NCBI RefSeq assembly: GCF_010093595.1
Contig: NW_022985437.1
Location: 2,985,801-3,049,800 of the forward strand
DNA length: 64,000 nucleotides
Reading direction: 5' to 3'
Source of the DNA: Mytilinidion resinicola
Taxonomy: Eukaryota > Ascomycota > Dothideomycetes > Mytilinidiales > Mytilinidiaceae
Numbering within the stretch: the first letter of the stretch is position 1; the number at the start of each line of letters is the position of its first letter. The notes under the pieces were generated by a model. The model did not search any database. It was not told the origin of the DNA and saw only the letters and a list, made by a program, of their open reading frames with translations. Both the position numbers and the translations under genes were made by a program. This document shows positions 21,171-33,787 of this stretch, one piece after another.

Positions 21171-23400
21171 CTGATTTCGAAAGGATAGATCCCCACATCG
21201 TAGCTGCGCAACACTCCTGTGACCTTCCGGCTGCCGTTCGGTTGGAAGAAGAGACGATCAGGCGTATCATAGCCGCGCAACACTCATATGACCTTCCGGC
21301 TGTCGTTCAGTTGGACAAAGAGATGACTATGCACATTGTAGTTGTATAACACTCCTATGACCTTCCGGCTGCTGTTCGGTTGGACGAAGAGATAACCAGG
21401 TGTATCATAGCCGCGCAACGTGCCCATGACCTTCCGGCTGGCGTTCAGTTGGACGAAGAGACGGTTGTCGAGGGACTGCACACGCGGCTTAGCATTCAGG
21501 TCTGCGCTATTCTGAATGTCCTCACGCACCCATCATCATTCGGCCGCCGTTCAGTTGGACGAAGAGACGCTTGTCGAGGTACTGCGCACCCGGTTTAGCA
21601 TTCGGGTCTGCAGAGTTCTCACTTATTACTCACTTTCTTTAGCTCTGGTTAAGATTGCGGCATCTTAATTCGGAAGTTTGCATTCCACACATCGTAGCCG
21701 CGCAACACTCCTATGACCTTCCGGCTGCCGCTCAGTTGGACGAAGAGATGCCTGTCGAGGTACTACGCACGCGGATTCGCATTAAAGTCTGCAGAATTCT
21801 CGATGCCGTTACGTAGTTTCTCTAGCTCTGGTTGAGCTTGCGGCATCTTCATTTCGAAAGTATTGACCCCACGCATCATAGCCGCGCAACACGTCTATGA
21901 CCTTCCCGTTGCCGTTCAGTTCCGGGAAGAGACGACCGCGCACATCGTAGCCACGCAACACTCCTATGACCTTCCGGCTGCCGCTCAGTTGACGAAGAGA
22001 CGCTTGTCGAGGTACTGCGCATGCGGATTAGCATTGAAGTCGGCAGAATTCTCGACGCCGCTATATACTTTCTTTAGCTCTGGTTGAGCTTGCAGCATCT
22101 TGATTTCGAAAGGATAGATCCCCACATCGTAGCCCTGCACACTCCTGTGACCTTCCGACTGCCGTTCAAAGAGACCACCACGCACATCGTAGCCGCGCAA
22201 CGCGCCCATGGCCTTTCGGCTGTCGTAAAGTTGGACGAAGAGACTACTAGGCGTATCGTAGCCGCGCAACGTGCCCATGACCTTCCGGCTGGCGTTCAGT
22301 TGGACGAAAAGACGCTTGTGGAGGGACTGCACACGCGGCTTAGCATTCACGTCTGCGCTATTCTGAATGTCCTCACGCACCCATCACCATTCGGCCGCCG
22401 TTCAGTTGGACGAAGAGACTCTTGTCGAGGCACTGCGCGCGCGGGTTAGCATTCAGGTCTGCAGAGTTCTCACTTATTACTCACTTTCTATAGCTCTGGT
22501 TGAGCTTGCGGAATCTTCAATTCGAAGGATAGATCCCAACCATCGTAGCTGCGCAACACTCTTATGACCTTCCGGCTGCCGTTCGTTGGATGAAGAGACG
22601 GACACGCACATCGTAGCCGCGAAACGCGCCTATGACCTTACGGCTGCCGCTCAGTTGCACGAAGAGACTACCAGACGTATCGTAGCCGCGCAACGTGCCC
22701 ATGACCTTCCGGCTGCCATTCAGTTGGACGAAGAGACGCTTGTCGAGGTACTGCGCACTCAAGTTAGCATTTAAGTCTGCACTGTTCTGAACGTCCTCAC
22801 GTACCCATGACCATTCGGCCGCCGTTCAGTTGGACGAAGAAACGCTTGTCGGGGCACTGCGCGCGCGGGTTAGAATTCAGGTCTGCAGAGTTCTCACTTA
22901 TTACTCACTTTCTTTAGCTCTGGTTAAGCTTGCCGCATCTTGATTTCGAAAGTAGAAGTCCCACACATTGTAGCCGCGCAACACTCCTATGAACTTCCGG
23001 CTGCCGCTCAGTTGGACGAAGAGACGCTTGTCGAGGTACTGCGCACTTAAGTTAGCATTCAAGTCTGCACTGTTCTGAATGTCCTCACGCACCCATGACC
23101 TTTCGGCTGCCACTCAGTTGGACGAAGAGACGCTTGTCGAAGTACTGCGCACTCAGGTCAGCATTCAGGTCGGCAGAATCATCAATTCCTGTCCTCACTT
23201 TCTTTAGCTCCGGTTGAGCTTGTTGCATCGTAGCCGCAACGCTCCTATGACCTTCCAGCTACCGCTCAGTTAGCCAAAGAGACGCTTGTCGAGGTACTGT
23301 ACACTGTGGTCAGCAATCTGGTCTGCAGTATCCTCGATGCCGCAACGTACTTTCTTTAGCTCCGGTTGAGCTTGCGGCATCTTGCAAGATTAGCTTGCCA
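21170..23400 (-). repeat. Tandem array of Sm-G exon 1 / intron / exon 2 copies
   Basis: Seven copies of exon 1 (MPQAQPELKK; near 21.64, 21.82, 22.07, 22.49, 22.91, 23.21 and 23.35 kb) and about a dozen copies of the exon 2 start (YLDKRLFVQL) stand head to tail on the minus strand. Each exon 1 is followed by a 50-60 base intron (GTGAGT or similar, branch GCTAAC, CAG). Between them a sub-unit of about 65 bases (LFVQLNGSRKVIGVLRGYDV) is multiplied further, with variants such as LNASRKVMGTLRGYD. Substitutions, stops and lost splice sites occur throughout, so no unit looks functional. The splicing signals are better kept than the reading frames. Confidence 0.8.
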
Positions 23401-23409
23401 AGAAAGACA

Positions 23410-24030
23410 CTACCAGGTACGTGTCTTCGAATGGTGCCGTGGTAAAGGCTGGGGAAGCACTTTTAGAAGAAGTGTGGTGAAGACAGTGGAGTTGTGAAGA
23501 TAGTGAGGTTGTGAGGTTGACGTCGTGGACGTGGTCGCGGTTGACTTTCGCGCAGCCAGAACCGGAGAAAAGCCGACGCGATTTAAGCGAGTGTATCGCG
23601 CTGCCATGATGTCCAAGAGTGCCTTGAATGTACGATAATTTCTGCGGGGTAGCGGACCGCCCGTCTCCGCTGCGATCTTCTCTTCCGGCGTCATCGTGCT
23701 TCGACGGCGGGCCTCTTCTTTGGCTGTTCTGAGCTTCTCTCGGGTGGCAAGTGTTCGAGCATCGACGATATCGTAGTAGATGATGTCGAACTCGAGCGTA
23801 AATTTTGGAGCGCGGATAAAGAGCGTAATCGTGTATTAGGGAGGCGAGGCATAAGAGGTTGTTTGCTGAAGGATGTGGAGGTTCAAGGTGATGGGGGTTG
23901 TTGAAGCCAACTTGATTGTTCTACCACATCTCGGGACATTTTTATACACGGAACCAAGGTTTTCAATCCAAAATTCGCATTTGCAGTACTTCTTACACAC
24001 TGCCATGATCAATCTGTCATCATCCATTTC
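23410..24030 (-). pseudogene. Short hypothetical gene or exon relic
   Basis: The minus strand has LFIRAPKFTLEFDIIYYDIV, DARTLATREKLRTAKEEARR, MTPEEKIAAETGGPLPRRNY and FKALLDIMAARY, then a Thr/Ser tail to 23410. The frame is open from 23838 down, but a TAA separates it from the upstream ATG-started frame at 24027. The Lys/Glu-rich middle looks like real coding sequence. I do not recognise it. Confidence 0.3.
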
Positions 24031-24601
24031 TACATGTCGCCGTAGTGTTGCCCAAGCATCAAAGCAAATACAGAAAGAGAAAAGGAGCAGGTTCCTACCT
24101 TTTCACGTTTCCTTGTTCGCTCGCTCGATAGAGCGCAGTCAATTCCGAATTACTTAAAGGCACAATAATGCCTTTTTTGAGATCACAAGTTTCCATGCCA
24201 AAGTAATTACAGGAAGGAGGGGCTTCATGAAGGGGAATGGGACGGGGGGAAGAGAAGTGGAATAAAATGAAGCAAGGAGAAAAGAAGTGGTCTCCAATGG
24301 TTTCTGCTCTCCAAAGGTAGTCTCGTTCATGCGTTCCCTTGTCAACTTTTGGGTGGTGGACAACCGTGAAGCTTCGCCCGTACCAGGACCATCGCATCGT
24401 ATATCGTAGCTTTTGTGAGGACCGGGTTGAGAAGGAGTCGCGTGATGTTAGGTCTGATCGTGTGAGGTTGAAGCGCCAGGGCCGTCGTAAAAGGACGTGA
24501 TGGATGCGTTAGACATCGACTAATCGTTGTATGTTCGCTGTACGGCATACCAAGCTGAAAAAGGCCAGGTGTTCTGCTCACAAGGTGTAATGTCGTCTTC
24601 G

Positions 24602-26150
24602 CTACGCCTGGTCAAGCGCATTCATGAAAACCTGAAGGCGGTGGGCCATCTGAGACTCGAAATATTGATTGAGCGTGACGGAGTTTATCTCTCTCTGAGC
24701 CGTGGATCGACAGGGTGTCTGAACCTTGCCTAGAAGGTGAAGCTTGCGCCAGGCCACTTCGTGACTCTCGTAGGCACCTTCATAGTCGGCATTGAACGAG
24801 ATCTTAACCCCCTTCTCCTTTAGGAGAAACCAGAACCACATAGAGTCCTGGCAAAGAAGTTGATCAACGTAGCATACGTTTCGATTTAGGAACGTGGGCG
24901 GCACTGGAACAGTGGGATCAATCTCGCCGAGGCCGGCAAACGTTAAGGACTTTAGCCCTTGCATCGTCAAGATGATGTCACACACCTCTTGCAAGTTTGC
25001 TCTACTGCCACCAGTGATAATGATCGCACGAACCAAATCCTGCAAGTCAGATTCTGTGGGGGAATCAAACAGTGGACGCAGCGTGTGGTACACTCTTTTC
25101 CAGTCCCCTGTCGGAAACTTGCGCTTCCAGAAAGCCTCACCAAGTTCGGCGTAAAGTGGCTTGCAGGTCAAGCTTAAAGCCAAGTAATCGATAACCGACT
25201 CAGGGGTGCGCGAGTCTTCGACCCGATATCTCAGCAAAAGGTTAGTGCGCGGGGGAGGGCGCGCCAGTAGATGGGAGTATCCAAGCGCTCTACGCCCCAG
25301 TGGGCCTTTCAGGCCAACGACGTGACCAACTACTCGCTTTAGAAGTTCAGTGGGAAGCAGTAGCAAAGGAGATGTAGTGTTGCCAGCCTAGTCAAAAGAT
25401 TAGCCATGCGTTGATATGCCGTCATGTCAGTTCGGACACACGAACCGGGTTTGCGCCTTGCGCAGGAGCCTGTGTGCTGGGCTGGGCGGAGTCTTGTGCA
25501 CGCTGTGACCGGTGAGGCTGCGGCACCGGAAATACATATCCCCTGACGTTGTCGTATAGCATAGATGTGTCCATGACCCGCTGTTGGAGTGGATACGCTG
25601 GTGCCGTACCAATAGCTCTGGATAGTTTGTAGTAAGGATTCACAGCGCCATTTGGCCCTTCGCTCTCCGTATATACCCTCATGTAGGGAGGGGAGAAGCC
25701 TGATAGTGTTGCTAGAGGGGCAGGAGGCTGCTGAGAAGACGTTGGCTGGGTTTGACCCGGTACTGCTGGGATGGGTTGAGGCGCCACTAGGGTAGGGGGA
25801 GGTGCCAAAGTAGCAGCACTCGTCGGCGAAGGAACTGGATAGACGACCGCCTGTGCTGAGAGTGGCAGAGATGGAGCAGCAGTGGGTTGGGCGTGCAAAG
25901 TGCCCTGCAGCTGGGCGTTCACGGGGACTGGAAGAGCGGGTGCAGCATGCTGGTTTGTTGCATTGGACTCATTGGCGCCAGCGGCCTGGGGCATTGTTTT
26001 CGAGCTCGGGGAGCTTTCTTGGTTCGACTTTGGGTTCCTCCGCTTCGTCACTCCAGCGCGTCCTTGAGCTTGACTTGGGGGAAACGGCTGCCGTGGAGGC
26101 GGCAATTTCCCATTCTGCGTACGTGTGACTGGCATCGTGACTTGAGCCAT
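24602..26150 (-). CDS. Proline-rich F-box-like protein, two exons
   Basis: Exon 1 is 26150-25446 (MAQVTMPVTRTQNGKLPPPR and a 230-residue Pro/Gln/Ala/Ser-rich region). Exon 2 is 25387-24602. The 58-base intron starts GTTCGT, has branch GCTAATC and ends CTAG; both sides are in phase 0 (GANP/AGNTTSPLLLLPTEL). The intron is required because no ATG opens exon 2. The product has about 496 residues. The C-terminal half starts with LLLLPTELLKRVVGHVV and SVIDYLALSLTCKPLYAEL, an F-box-like pair of helices. It ends with HEVAWRKLHLLGKV and a short amphipathic tail. An extra 5' exon is possible (GTATGC / TACTAATG / CAG upstream) but is not in phase. The unusual GTTCGT donor is shared with the 54 kb gene. 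Confidence 0.55.
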
Positions 26151-26619
26151 TAGTACTAGCCGCAAGAAGTACGTACGAGCAAGCATACCTGGATGTGCCG
26201 ATGAGTTCTTGTTGCGGAGTTGGCATTCGAGGTCGTGTTCTGTTTTTGGGTTGCGGCAGCGGACCTCTCACACTAGCTCTATTTCGGGTTTATGCATCAT
26301 GCCTTTTGCGATACCATTTCTCGAATGCCACCGACATTCACTAAGCTAATACTGATATCTTTCAAGAGCGTAGAGTAACAAATATAGATGTCCCAACGCG
26401 GGAAGAGACATGGAGTTGGGAAAAGGAGAAGGTACTACCAACATCATTTCGATAGGTAAAACGTCGAAAGAGTAACAAATGTGACCAAGTCGGCGGGATC
26501 TAGAGTTATTTCCTTGTGAATTCCCCTATATATTCATCGATCAACTACTATTCGGAGTACTGCTAATAACAGCATCGAGTGAACATGAATGGAGGTTCAG
26601 TTCATGATGCAGTACTGCA

Positions 26620-27045
26620 GTGGGATGTGAACTTGAGGCTCGCAACCACGAAGGCAAAGTCGTTTCAGCATCATCAGTAGCTCAGAAACAAGGCTTCTTC
26701 ACAGGGAAATATGAATGTAAAAGGGAATTTGATTCCATCGTCTTCTTTTCAAATAGTTCACCAGACTACCAAGGCTTTGTAAAGAGAGCGCAGAGGATGC
26801 GAAACAGCATGAACTTCAACCATCTACGCTACATCAGCCTCTCCCACATAACCGAACAACTCGAGCCAGCTGACACCTCCGACATGTCCTCGTCCTTCCC
26901 AAAATCATCATCCAGCGGCTTTGCGAAGATGCTCTTGCACAAGCACCTCGTCAGCCAGATCGACTATGGCTCAACCGAACAGCAGTCTAGGAAACCAGAG
27001 TTAGCCACAAAATACTATCATGCCATCATCATCCCGCAACGATAA
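26620..27045 (+). other. Open frame of uncertain status
   Basis: An open frame of about 140 codons with no ATG until MRNSMNFNHLRYISLSHITE; it ends YYHAIIIPQR. Composition is ordinary and no domain is seen. It may be an exon relic. The preceding 450 bases (26.15-26.6 kb) hold nothing convincing. Confidence 0.2.
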
Positions 27046-27409
27046 AGGAATGCAAAGGTAATAAAAATGTCGGGGTTGGCGTTCTCAAGGACCGCAGAAC
27101 GCCATCCATGGTGCAGTCAGTCCGAACAAGTCGGCGGCCGCTCCCTCTCCGTCGAAAGGATCTACCGAGGTAGTATCCGAAATTGAGAGAGGCATTGTTC
27201 ACTTTGCCCCGTTGGTATTTGATATTGGCCCCACTTCGTCCCTCAAGCCACTGTGACAGACAGGAAGGTTTCGTGGGGCCGTTTGAAAGAAATGAACCGA
27301 GAAAGAAATGGTGGGCGCAAACAAAACAGACAAGGACGTACCTGAGTATCAAACCAGCCACCCCCAATTGTCCTGAGAAGGCGTCCTACCGCTAGAAGCG
27401 AGATATACG

Positions 27410-28375
27410 TCAGCCACGGTCCTTCGAAGCCTCTTCGGTATAGCACTGCTGCTTGGACGGTTTACGTTTGGGGCGATCCATGCCGTTGCGATGCTGTGGT
27501 TCTGGTGCGGATGAGTCGGTTTTGCCAGCAATGGAGTGTAAGAGCGAGGTAACTTGGGAGGTATTTGAACCTCCTACAACACAGATAGCGACTGCTCTTC
27601 CGCGGACATGGAATACTTGGTGACCATACCTTTGCGGGCCCTCTCTTTCGCTTCGTCTACTTGATCGCGGAAGCAGGCATTGGGGTTCGAGGCTTGGGAG
27701 TCGCAGTAAAAGGGCTCTCCTTCTCGCGGTTGCCGTGGCATAGATGCTACACCACCGGAAAACCTGGAGTCCAACCAAGTCAGCTTGTGTTCCATCTTCA
27801 AGAATGCAACTCATCGATCGCAGAAGGGTTGCTGTCCCTCAGATGTAACGTTATGAGATGGTCTGGGTTCTGTCTTCTCGCCACGGCTGGGCGGTACGCA
27901 ACCAGTCGTCCGAGCAACGATTGCGCCAAAATCCACTGGGAGAGTCGAGCGTCTTGGGTGTGACTGTGTTGTTGATAAAGAGGAAAAAGGAAGCTTACTG
28001 CGAAGACTGAAAAAGAAGTGACCTCAGCGTTGACACGTCGTAGCAGGCGAGAGTTCTACATGTCTTCAGTGCTGTTAGCGAATGAGCGCGGTGGATGACC
28101 GTGGAGGCTGTACTTACGAATTCCTGCAACGACAACATTCGTCAAATTTCTGCTTGTTGAACTGACGCGGCTCCTCCACAAATCGTTCAACTTGGTCCTC
28201 GTTCTGCACAGACTTTGCAGCGTGCATGCGCTTCCTAACGAGTGTCTTATGATGTGCAACGCACCCTTTCATCTTTGCGAGCTTGTCTCGCAAAGTGGCG
28301 ATCTGCTCAAAGCGTTAGTAATTGAAGCATCCGCCGAGAGTGGCCAGACGTTACTGACCGAAGATCCGGCTGACG
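27410..28375 (-). pseudogene. Paralogue of the 2.6-3.5 kb gene, decayed
   Basis: Minus-strand blocks: a short exon ending at an intron donor (GTAACG, branch TTACTAAC, CAG), then IATLRDKLAKMKGCVAHHKT, LVRKRMHAAKSVQNEDQVER and FVEEPRQFNKQKFDECC. Separately, at 27.8-27.57 kb, KMEHKLTWLDSRFSGGVASM and VDEAKERARKGMVTKYSMSA, which have no equal in the other copy. Frames change between the blocks. Confidence 0.4.
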
Positions 28376-28511
28376 AGTAGCTCGATTTGAGGCTAAAAGG
28401 ATGCGATATGCCGTCTTGGGTGATATTGCCGTATCTTCGCCTGACGAGTAGCTCGATTTGAGGCTGAAAGGATGTGGCATGCCGTCTTAGGTGATATTGC
28501 CGTATTTCCGG
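28372..28511. repeat. Tandem duplication of about 69 bp
   Basis: GACGAGTAGCTCGATTTGAG opens two adjacent units, each ending in GTGATATTGCCGTATYT. They differ at only a few positions, so this is a young duplication, at the 5' edge of the decayed gene above. Confidence 0.75.
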
Positions 28512-28689
28512 CTTCGCAGAGAAAATAGGACGTTCAGCCCCATGGGCGGGCTGAAGAGGTGGTCAATGAGCGTAGTCGTGGTTTGAACAAGAGGTGATGA
28601 AGGTGGCAGGTTGTTGGCCGCAGCAGCTGCGGATTTTGTGGTGGCCGCGGCAATGTGGGCCACTTACTCAGCAAGCTTCTTGTGTATAT

Positions 28690-28880
28690 CTTTCCGCTTT
28701 CCGCTCAATAGCTAACTTCCTCACCTTCATCAATACAATATCTCTTTGCTACATAGCTTGTCTTGGCCTGCTTCCTCACCTTCATCACCTGCTTCTTACC
28801 TTCATCACCTGCTTCCTTACATTCATCAGCACAACACCTTCTGACTACACAGCTTGTCTTGATCTGCTTCCCCTCTGACT
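28690..28880. repeat. Pyrimidine-rich minisatellite
   Basis: Units built on CTTCMTYACCTTCATCA and TACAYAGCTTGTCTTG recur two to four times. No protein sense. Confidence 0.5.
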
Positions 28881-29715
28881 GTCTCTCAGCAACCTCAGAA
28901 AACACGCTAACTACTTCGAACTAGCAGGTTTCTGTTGTCGGTTATCTGCGCGCTGTCGCTTCTCACTTTCTTCGTCTCATCAACATCAGCTTCAGAGATG
29001 ACGCCCGACACCTTTCTATGGTAGCCCGAGGCCACGCATCACGATTCTGCAAGCAAGATTGAACAAACGTGTCGTGCAAAAGGAGTCCAGGGGGACGTGC
29101 AAATGAGCTCGAGGGTTGGATCAAGTGTAGATGCTCCAGTCGAGTCAGGGCAGCAGGGCGTCGGCAATTGGAGAAAGCACACCAAAACAGCACGGCACGT
29201 GGTGTACATGAGGTACCACGTCGGAGCTCTGCCCAGCAACTTCATGACGACGGTGGAGGTATCATAACCACGAGAACATATTTTCTAGATAGAAATAGAT
29301 TTTCAAAGAGTACATGGGGGCCTAGTGCAACGTGTTATGGCCTTATGATTCGACATTCTCCCGTACTAGCCCAGTTATCATCGCCTCTCCCAGTCCTCCA
29401 TCTCTTCCTCCTTCGCAACTCATCCGCCTCAAGCTTCGGGCACGCATTACTTTCCCTCTCATGACGACGCGCAGAGGCCACGTGCTCAGATCAAACAAGT
29501 CCGTCGTACTGGTGGGTTCCGGGGCTTCCAGTAAATTTGGCAAGGGGAAGACGCGACTTTTATCAAGACCCGCAACGACATTCAAGATAGCACCGCGAGC
29601 GAGCGGAACATACTACGTCTTGAAGATACTGCGCCGCGCTCATAAATGGAGGCGGCGGAGGTTTTCCCAAGGTGATACATAAATCTTTTAGGGGAGCAAG
29701 TTTCTAGTCGGAGAG

Positions 29716-30030
29716 GTGGAAGTCCTGAGAGTGAGTATCCAAAACAGTACTAAGGTAGTCGAATATAGTTATGGAGGGCTCCACAGCGCCATTGTTACGG
29801 CCCATGAGGAGTACGGAGAACACAAATGCTTGAAATTGGGAAGGAACTCTCCTCGTCGAGGCCTTATCCTGTCCCTCCCCGACGGTGGAAAGGTCCAAGT
29901 TCATTTCAAATCAGATTTAGCCTCGAAATCTCAACACAGTTTTACATTTGATCAGCTTCTCTCATCTCATTTTTACAAGAACCACCTCTTTGGCGACCAG
30001 GGAGCGACAGTATCAAATTCAAAGACTTAG
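29716..30030 (+). other. Open frame, hypothetical
   Basis: An ATG at 29716 opens 104 codons (MEVLRVSIQNSTKVVEYSYG, GKVQVHFKSDLASKSQHSFT). No family recognised and no neighbouring exon found. On the opposite strand no better frame exists. Confidence 0.2.
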
Positions 30031-30238
30031 ATCTTGCTCACGCCGTCCGGTTGACGAGCGCTTCAGATATAAAACATGAGATTGCCCAGAGCGAGAAGAG
30101 AGTATTCGCAATATCCTGTAATTCTTCCCCGTTTTACTCTTTGTCAAACTACAAATCGACGATCCTCCCTCCAGCACTCGCTTTCTCGAGTCGCCCTCTC
30201 ACGTCCTCACTCTCATGTCCTCCTTCGCTATTGTGCCG

Positions 30239-30745
30239 TCATTCTCCACTGCAATGGATGCTGAGGCCTCGAGCTGGATCCCACGGGAACAACATGCGCG
30301 GTGATGATGGACAAGGTCGACGTAGCAGGACATCACCCGAGCCGCAGCTCTGCGTTGTGATGATGAGGGCAACACTAAACCTGTTCACAGGCAGCAGTCG
30401 ATTTGCCGAAGGAGCTGCAAGGGGCATAGGAATGATGGCGGAGATGCAGGAGAAACCTGTAAGGGTGCGAAGAAGGCACACCACCAAGCTGAGAGCAGAA
30501 CCAAATGCCGGTAAGCTCTCAAGCGGTGCTCTCGGAGTGGTCACATCAGGCTCAGTAGGAACGAGCGGACCTAAAGATGCTGCTAGAACTGCAGGAGGAT
30601 GTAGCGGTGGAGGCAGCGATGACAGGGAAAGGATATGTGATGTGCTGAGATTGATGCATACTATCAGGGGGTCCATTTTCGATCCCATATCGCTCTTTCA
30701 CAGCTGTAAAGAGTTCAAACTGCTGCCTGATAGACTCCATAATGA
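30239..30745 (-). other. Open frames, hypothetical
   Basis: An ATG near 30740 gives MESIRQQFELFTAVKERYGI, an amphipathic helix, which soon runs into low-complexity Ser/Thr. A long plus-strand frame overlaps (30051-30872). Neither is convincing. Confidence 0.2.
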
Positions 30746-30874
30746 AGATACAGCGGTCATCCAGGAGAAAGTTTCACACGAAACGACGCACAATCTGAAC
30801 TCTTCCAGCTTTGGTCACAAACTAGAGTTACATTGCTTCTCTGCTCAGTACCAAAAAAAAAATCCGGATTGATG

Positions 30875-33140
30875 GGTAAACAACTAGACACATCGGAATG
30901 GCGGGATAAGGTTCATCAATAGCCAGCTTATGGCAATCTTAGTCCCTTTCTGGGCTCCATCTTGACCTCAAATTCCGGTCTCTTCGTACACCGCTGACCT
31001 GCTGCAGTCGACATAACGAGAGCGTCTGATAGCCTTGACATGAACGGCTTGAGGGAGGGTATGTGCTACTCCGACATCGTATCGCGAGGTCGGGATCGGG
31101 TTGAGAATTGGATTAAGACAAGACTCTGCCCGGGGTAAGCGTTAGAATCGGGGCGAAATCTACACCTAGGTTGGTTTCCTCCGTCAACATGTTTCAATAT
31201 CATTTTATCCAGCTGCTAGGTATAATCTCTGGCGGTAGGGCGCTGAGCGGCCTATCATGGTTTCAACAGGCAATATGGCATCGAGCAGGAACCCTGGAAA
31301 CCCAAGAACAGCAAACCGAACGTGTAACCGGGAATGATCATAGAAGTCTTGTGTGCGGCGAGTTTCTTTACCGTATAATGTTTTCGTTATCACCGTTGGC
31401 GGATATGTCGAAATCATCTTTTGACTTCTTGACTGCTGATGAGAGGCTAATGAGCTAATATTTTTGCCTGACTGCGGCAGTAAGCATGAAGTCATTGTGC
31501 TTAATCAATATGGTATCTGCACCTATATATGAAATCGTGCCAGCCGGCCAGTTTAGCGTCTAGAACGGCGGGAAGATCGACGATGGTGAGGTCGCGTTTG
31601 AGGCCGTTGACGATCGCTTCGGAGTGAGCAATCCGCCAAGTGAGGAAGGTGAGGGAGTGTTCTTTTCGGATACGAGGCCCCTAATCGGACAACATTCTCT
31701 CGTATCGTTGACACCCACGAACTGCCTCTACCACGACCGCGTTCAAGTCCGAGCTTATGAACGAAGATCTCGCAACAGATGCTTGAACTAGTACCCGTAG
31801 TGCCCAGTATTTGTTTCTAAAAAAGGCGACGCTTCGCGGTCTTCCTAGATCCTTACGCGTCTTGATTCTTAAACGGATGGGAGTGAAAGTCTTGATCGTG
31901 CTTCAAGCAGTGTCTCAGTTTTATTCTTCCCCCAGTTTGCAGAATTGATACAGTCGGAAATTTGAAACAGCACGATCTTAATGTAAATACTGGTGCCATC
32001 GAAGAAGAACATGGTGGGGATCCGTTCTACTGATGAACTACTTCCGGCGTACGCCGTTTAACCGTTTAACCTACAGGGCTGCTCACATCCGCTGTGTTGG
32101 TAGTGCCGCGGTTGGCGGGCGAAATTGATTGTGTATAGAGAACGGTGCCGACGAGCTACAAAACTAGAAAGAACGCAAGGTCCAAATCGGGTGCATGACT
32201 TGTGACCACATGGCTGTAGGTTGCGCTACAATTAACGCGGAGCCGCTGTTGGGTCGGCGAATGTATAAAGGGGTCGTTACCACATATACAAGCAAACCGC
32301 GCGAGCAGCGACAGTAGTGGCCCCGTAGGAGGAGTTGGAGGCAAACATCTGGGGTATAGGGATGTCCTCAAAGCGGCAGACCAGTAGAGCCTCCAGCTTT
32401 TCAATGTGTATCCCGATGGTCTCACTGGACAATGTCTCGTCTAGGCCGGTTGGTAGAACCAAGAATAAATGGAGGGTCAAATCAAAAATGCTCTAACCAG
32501 CACGAATGGATGTTACTTCCTAAATGCTATTTAGGCTAACCTTTCCTAAGAGAGGCTTTAAGTGGACGTTTCCCTCTATGCTGCGCCCTAGGACGAGGCA
32601 GGAGCGAGCCGGTTGCACTCCGACTCGCTCTATGTCCTCGAAGGCCATGGGTTTCGAGGTAGAGGGTAGGGGCTGATTTTTCCACAAGGTTATGGACGGA
32701 AGGCATCGTAGACAGTATGGCCTCACTTGAGGATCCAAAGTGAAGTGCAAAGGTGAAGACCCATCCTTTTGGTCGTCCGCATCCCGGTGCTCCTTGTTGA
32801 TCAGGAGATGGCATTCCTGTGAGCTTCGATATCCCAAGAGAATGCTTCTCCGTGAATTCAACACCCGTAATATATCTCGATTGTTCTTTCTCAACTTGGT
32901 CTCTGCTAATTCGTGCGGCGCATTGCCGTCTACCTCTAAAATAAGCAGTGTGGGGCGCGAGCACATCGAGTTCTGCATATTCATCATGGGCCTCCTTTTG
33001 CTGCCGCTGGACCAAAACCTTTTGCTCCTGGCGCACATGTAAGGCTGTGTCCTACTCCACGCGAATCTTCTCGGCGACGTTTTACGTCCGACCCTCCGAG
33101 TCGTTTACTCAGCCGTTCCCTTTGTGGAGTAGTCTTAAAC
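30875..33140. other. Gene-poor stretch
   Basis: Only two overlapping minus-strand frames at 32.52-33.04 kb are long. One contains a patch with normal composition (SRDQVEKEQSRYITGVEFTE, KHSLGISKLTGM) that may be an exon relic. Nothing else is supported. Confidence 0.3.
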
Positions 33141-33440
33141 TCATTTCAGGTCATGGTAGTCAAGAAGCATTCCGCATAGTCTAGGGGATGATATAAAGCA
33201 CATGACCACCATGAACTCAGAATTGTAGAGTCGACGATTTTCTCGGAAGTCCTGCACGGAAATTTGGCATCTATTAGCCCGATCTCTGTCAAACCCAAGT
33301 GCCAGCTCGCCATTCAGGGATACCAGCCATAACTGCATCCATCCTTGTTCTGGAAGCCCCATCAACCGGGAGATCCGCCTCAAAGGTAGGCCGTTGTAAG
33401 GATATTGGCAGCTTTTGGGGAATAGGCAATCCAATCACAC
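33141..33440 (-). other. Exon-like fragment
   Basis: The minus frame GLPLRRISRLMGLPEQGWMQ, LWLVSLNGELALGFD, FRENRRLYNSEFMVVM reads like globular protein but has no ATG or clear splice sites. It is a possible remnant. Confidence 0.25.
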
Positions 33441-33787
33441 AGAAATCGAGTGAGAAGAGGGGACGCTCTGGATTACGGGTCCTAACTGAAGGTACTCATC
33501 GATTTGGGTGTTCGGACTATCGACGGTGGCGCAAGCACATCCATCTGGAGTGTGATGCTCACAGCCCGGAAAGCCGCGTCGCTCTTGGTTAGTGCGAATG
33601 TTAGAAGGTGAATGGTCTAACACGATTTAATGAGCCTGGCGGCTACTATTATATCTTGAGTGACGAGGTCTGCGAATGAATCATTGAGCTAGCTATCTCT
33701 GATACAGGCCCCCAACGCGTATCCTCTTTCCCTCTCCTGCCTGCACCTTCCTTTTTCACCATGTGCTTTAATCTCGAAGAGCCTAAT

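Noticed and set aside
21060..23400. CRISPR-like or satellite reading of the array
   Set aside because: The units are not regular repeat-spacer pairs; they translate into Sm-G exons with introns.
30051..30872. Plus-strand frame of 273 codons
   Set aside because: Low-complexity and Gly/Arg-rich in the middle, no domain, and a competing minus-strand frame; most likely chance.
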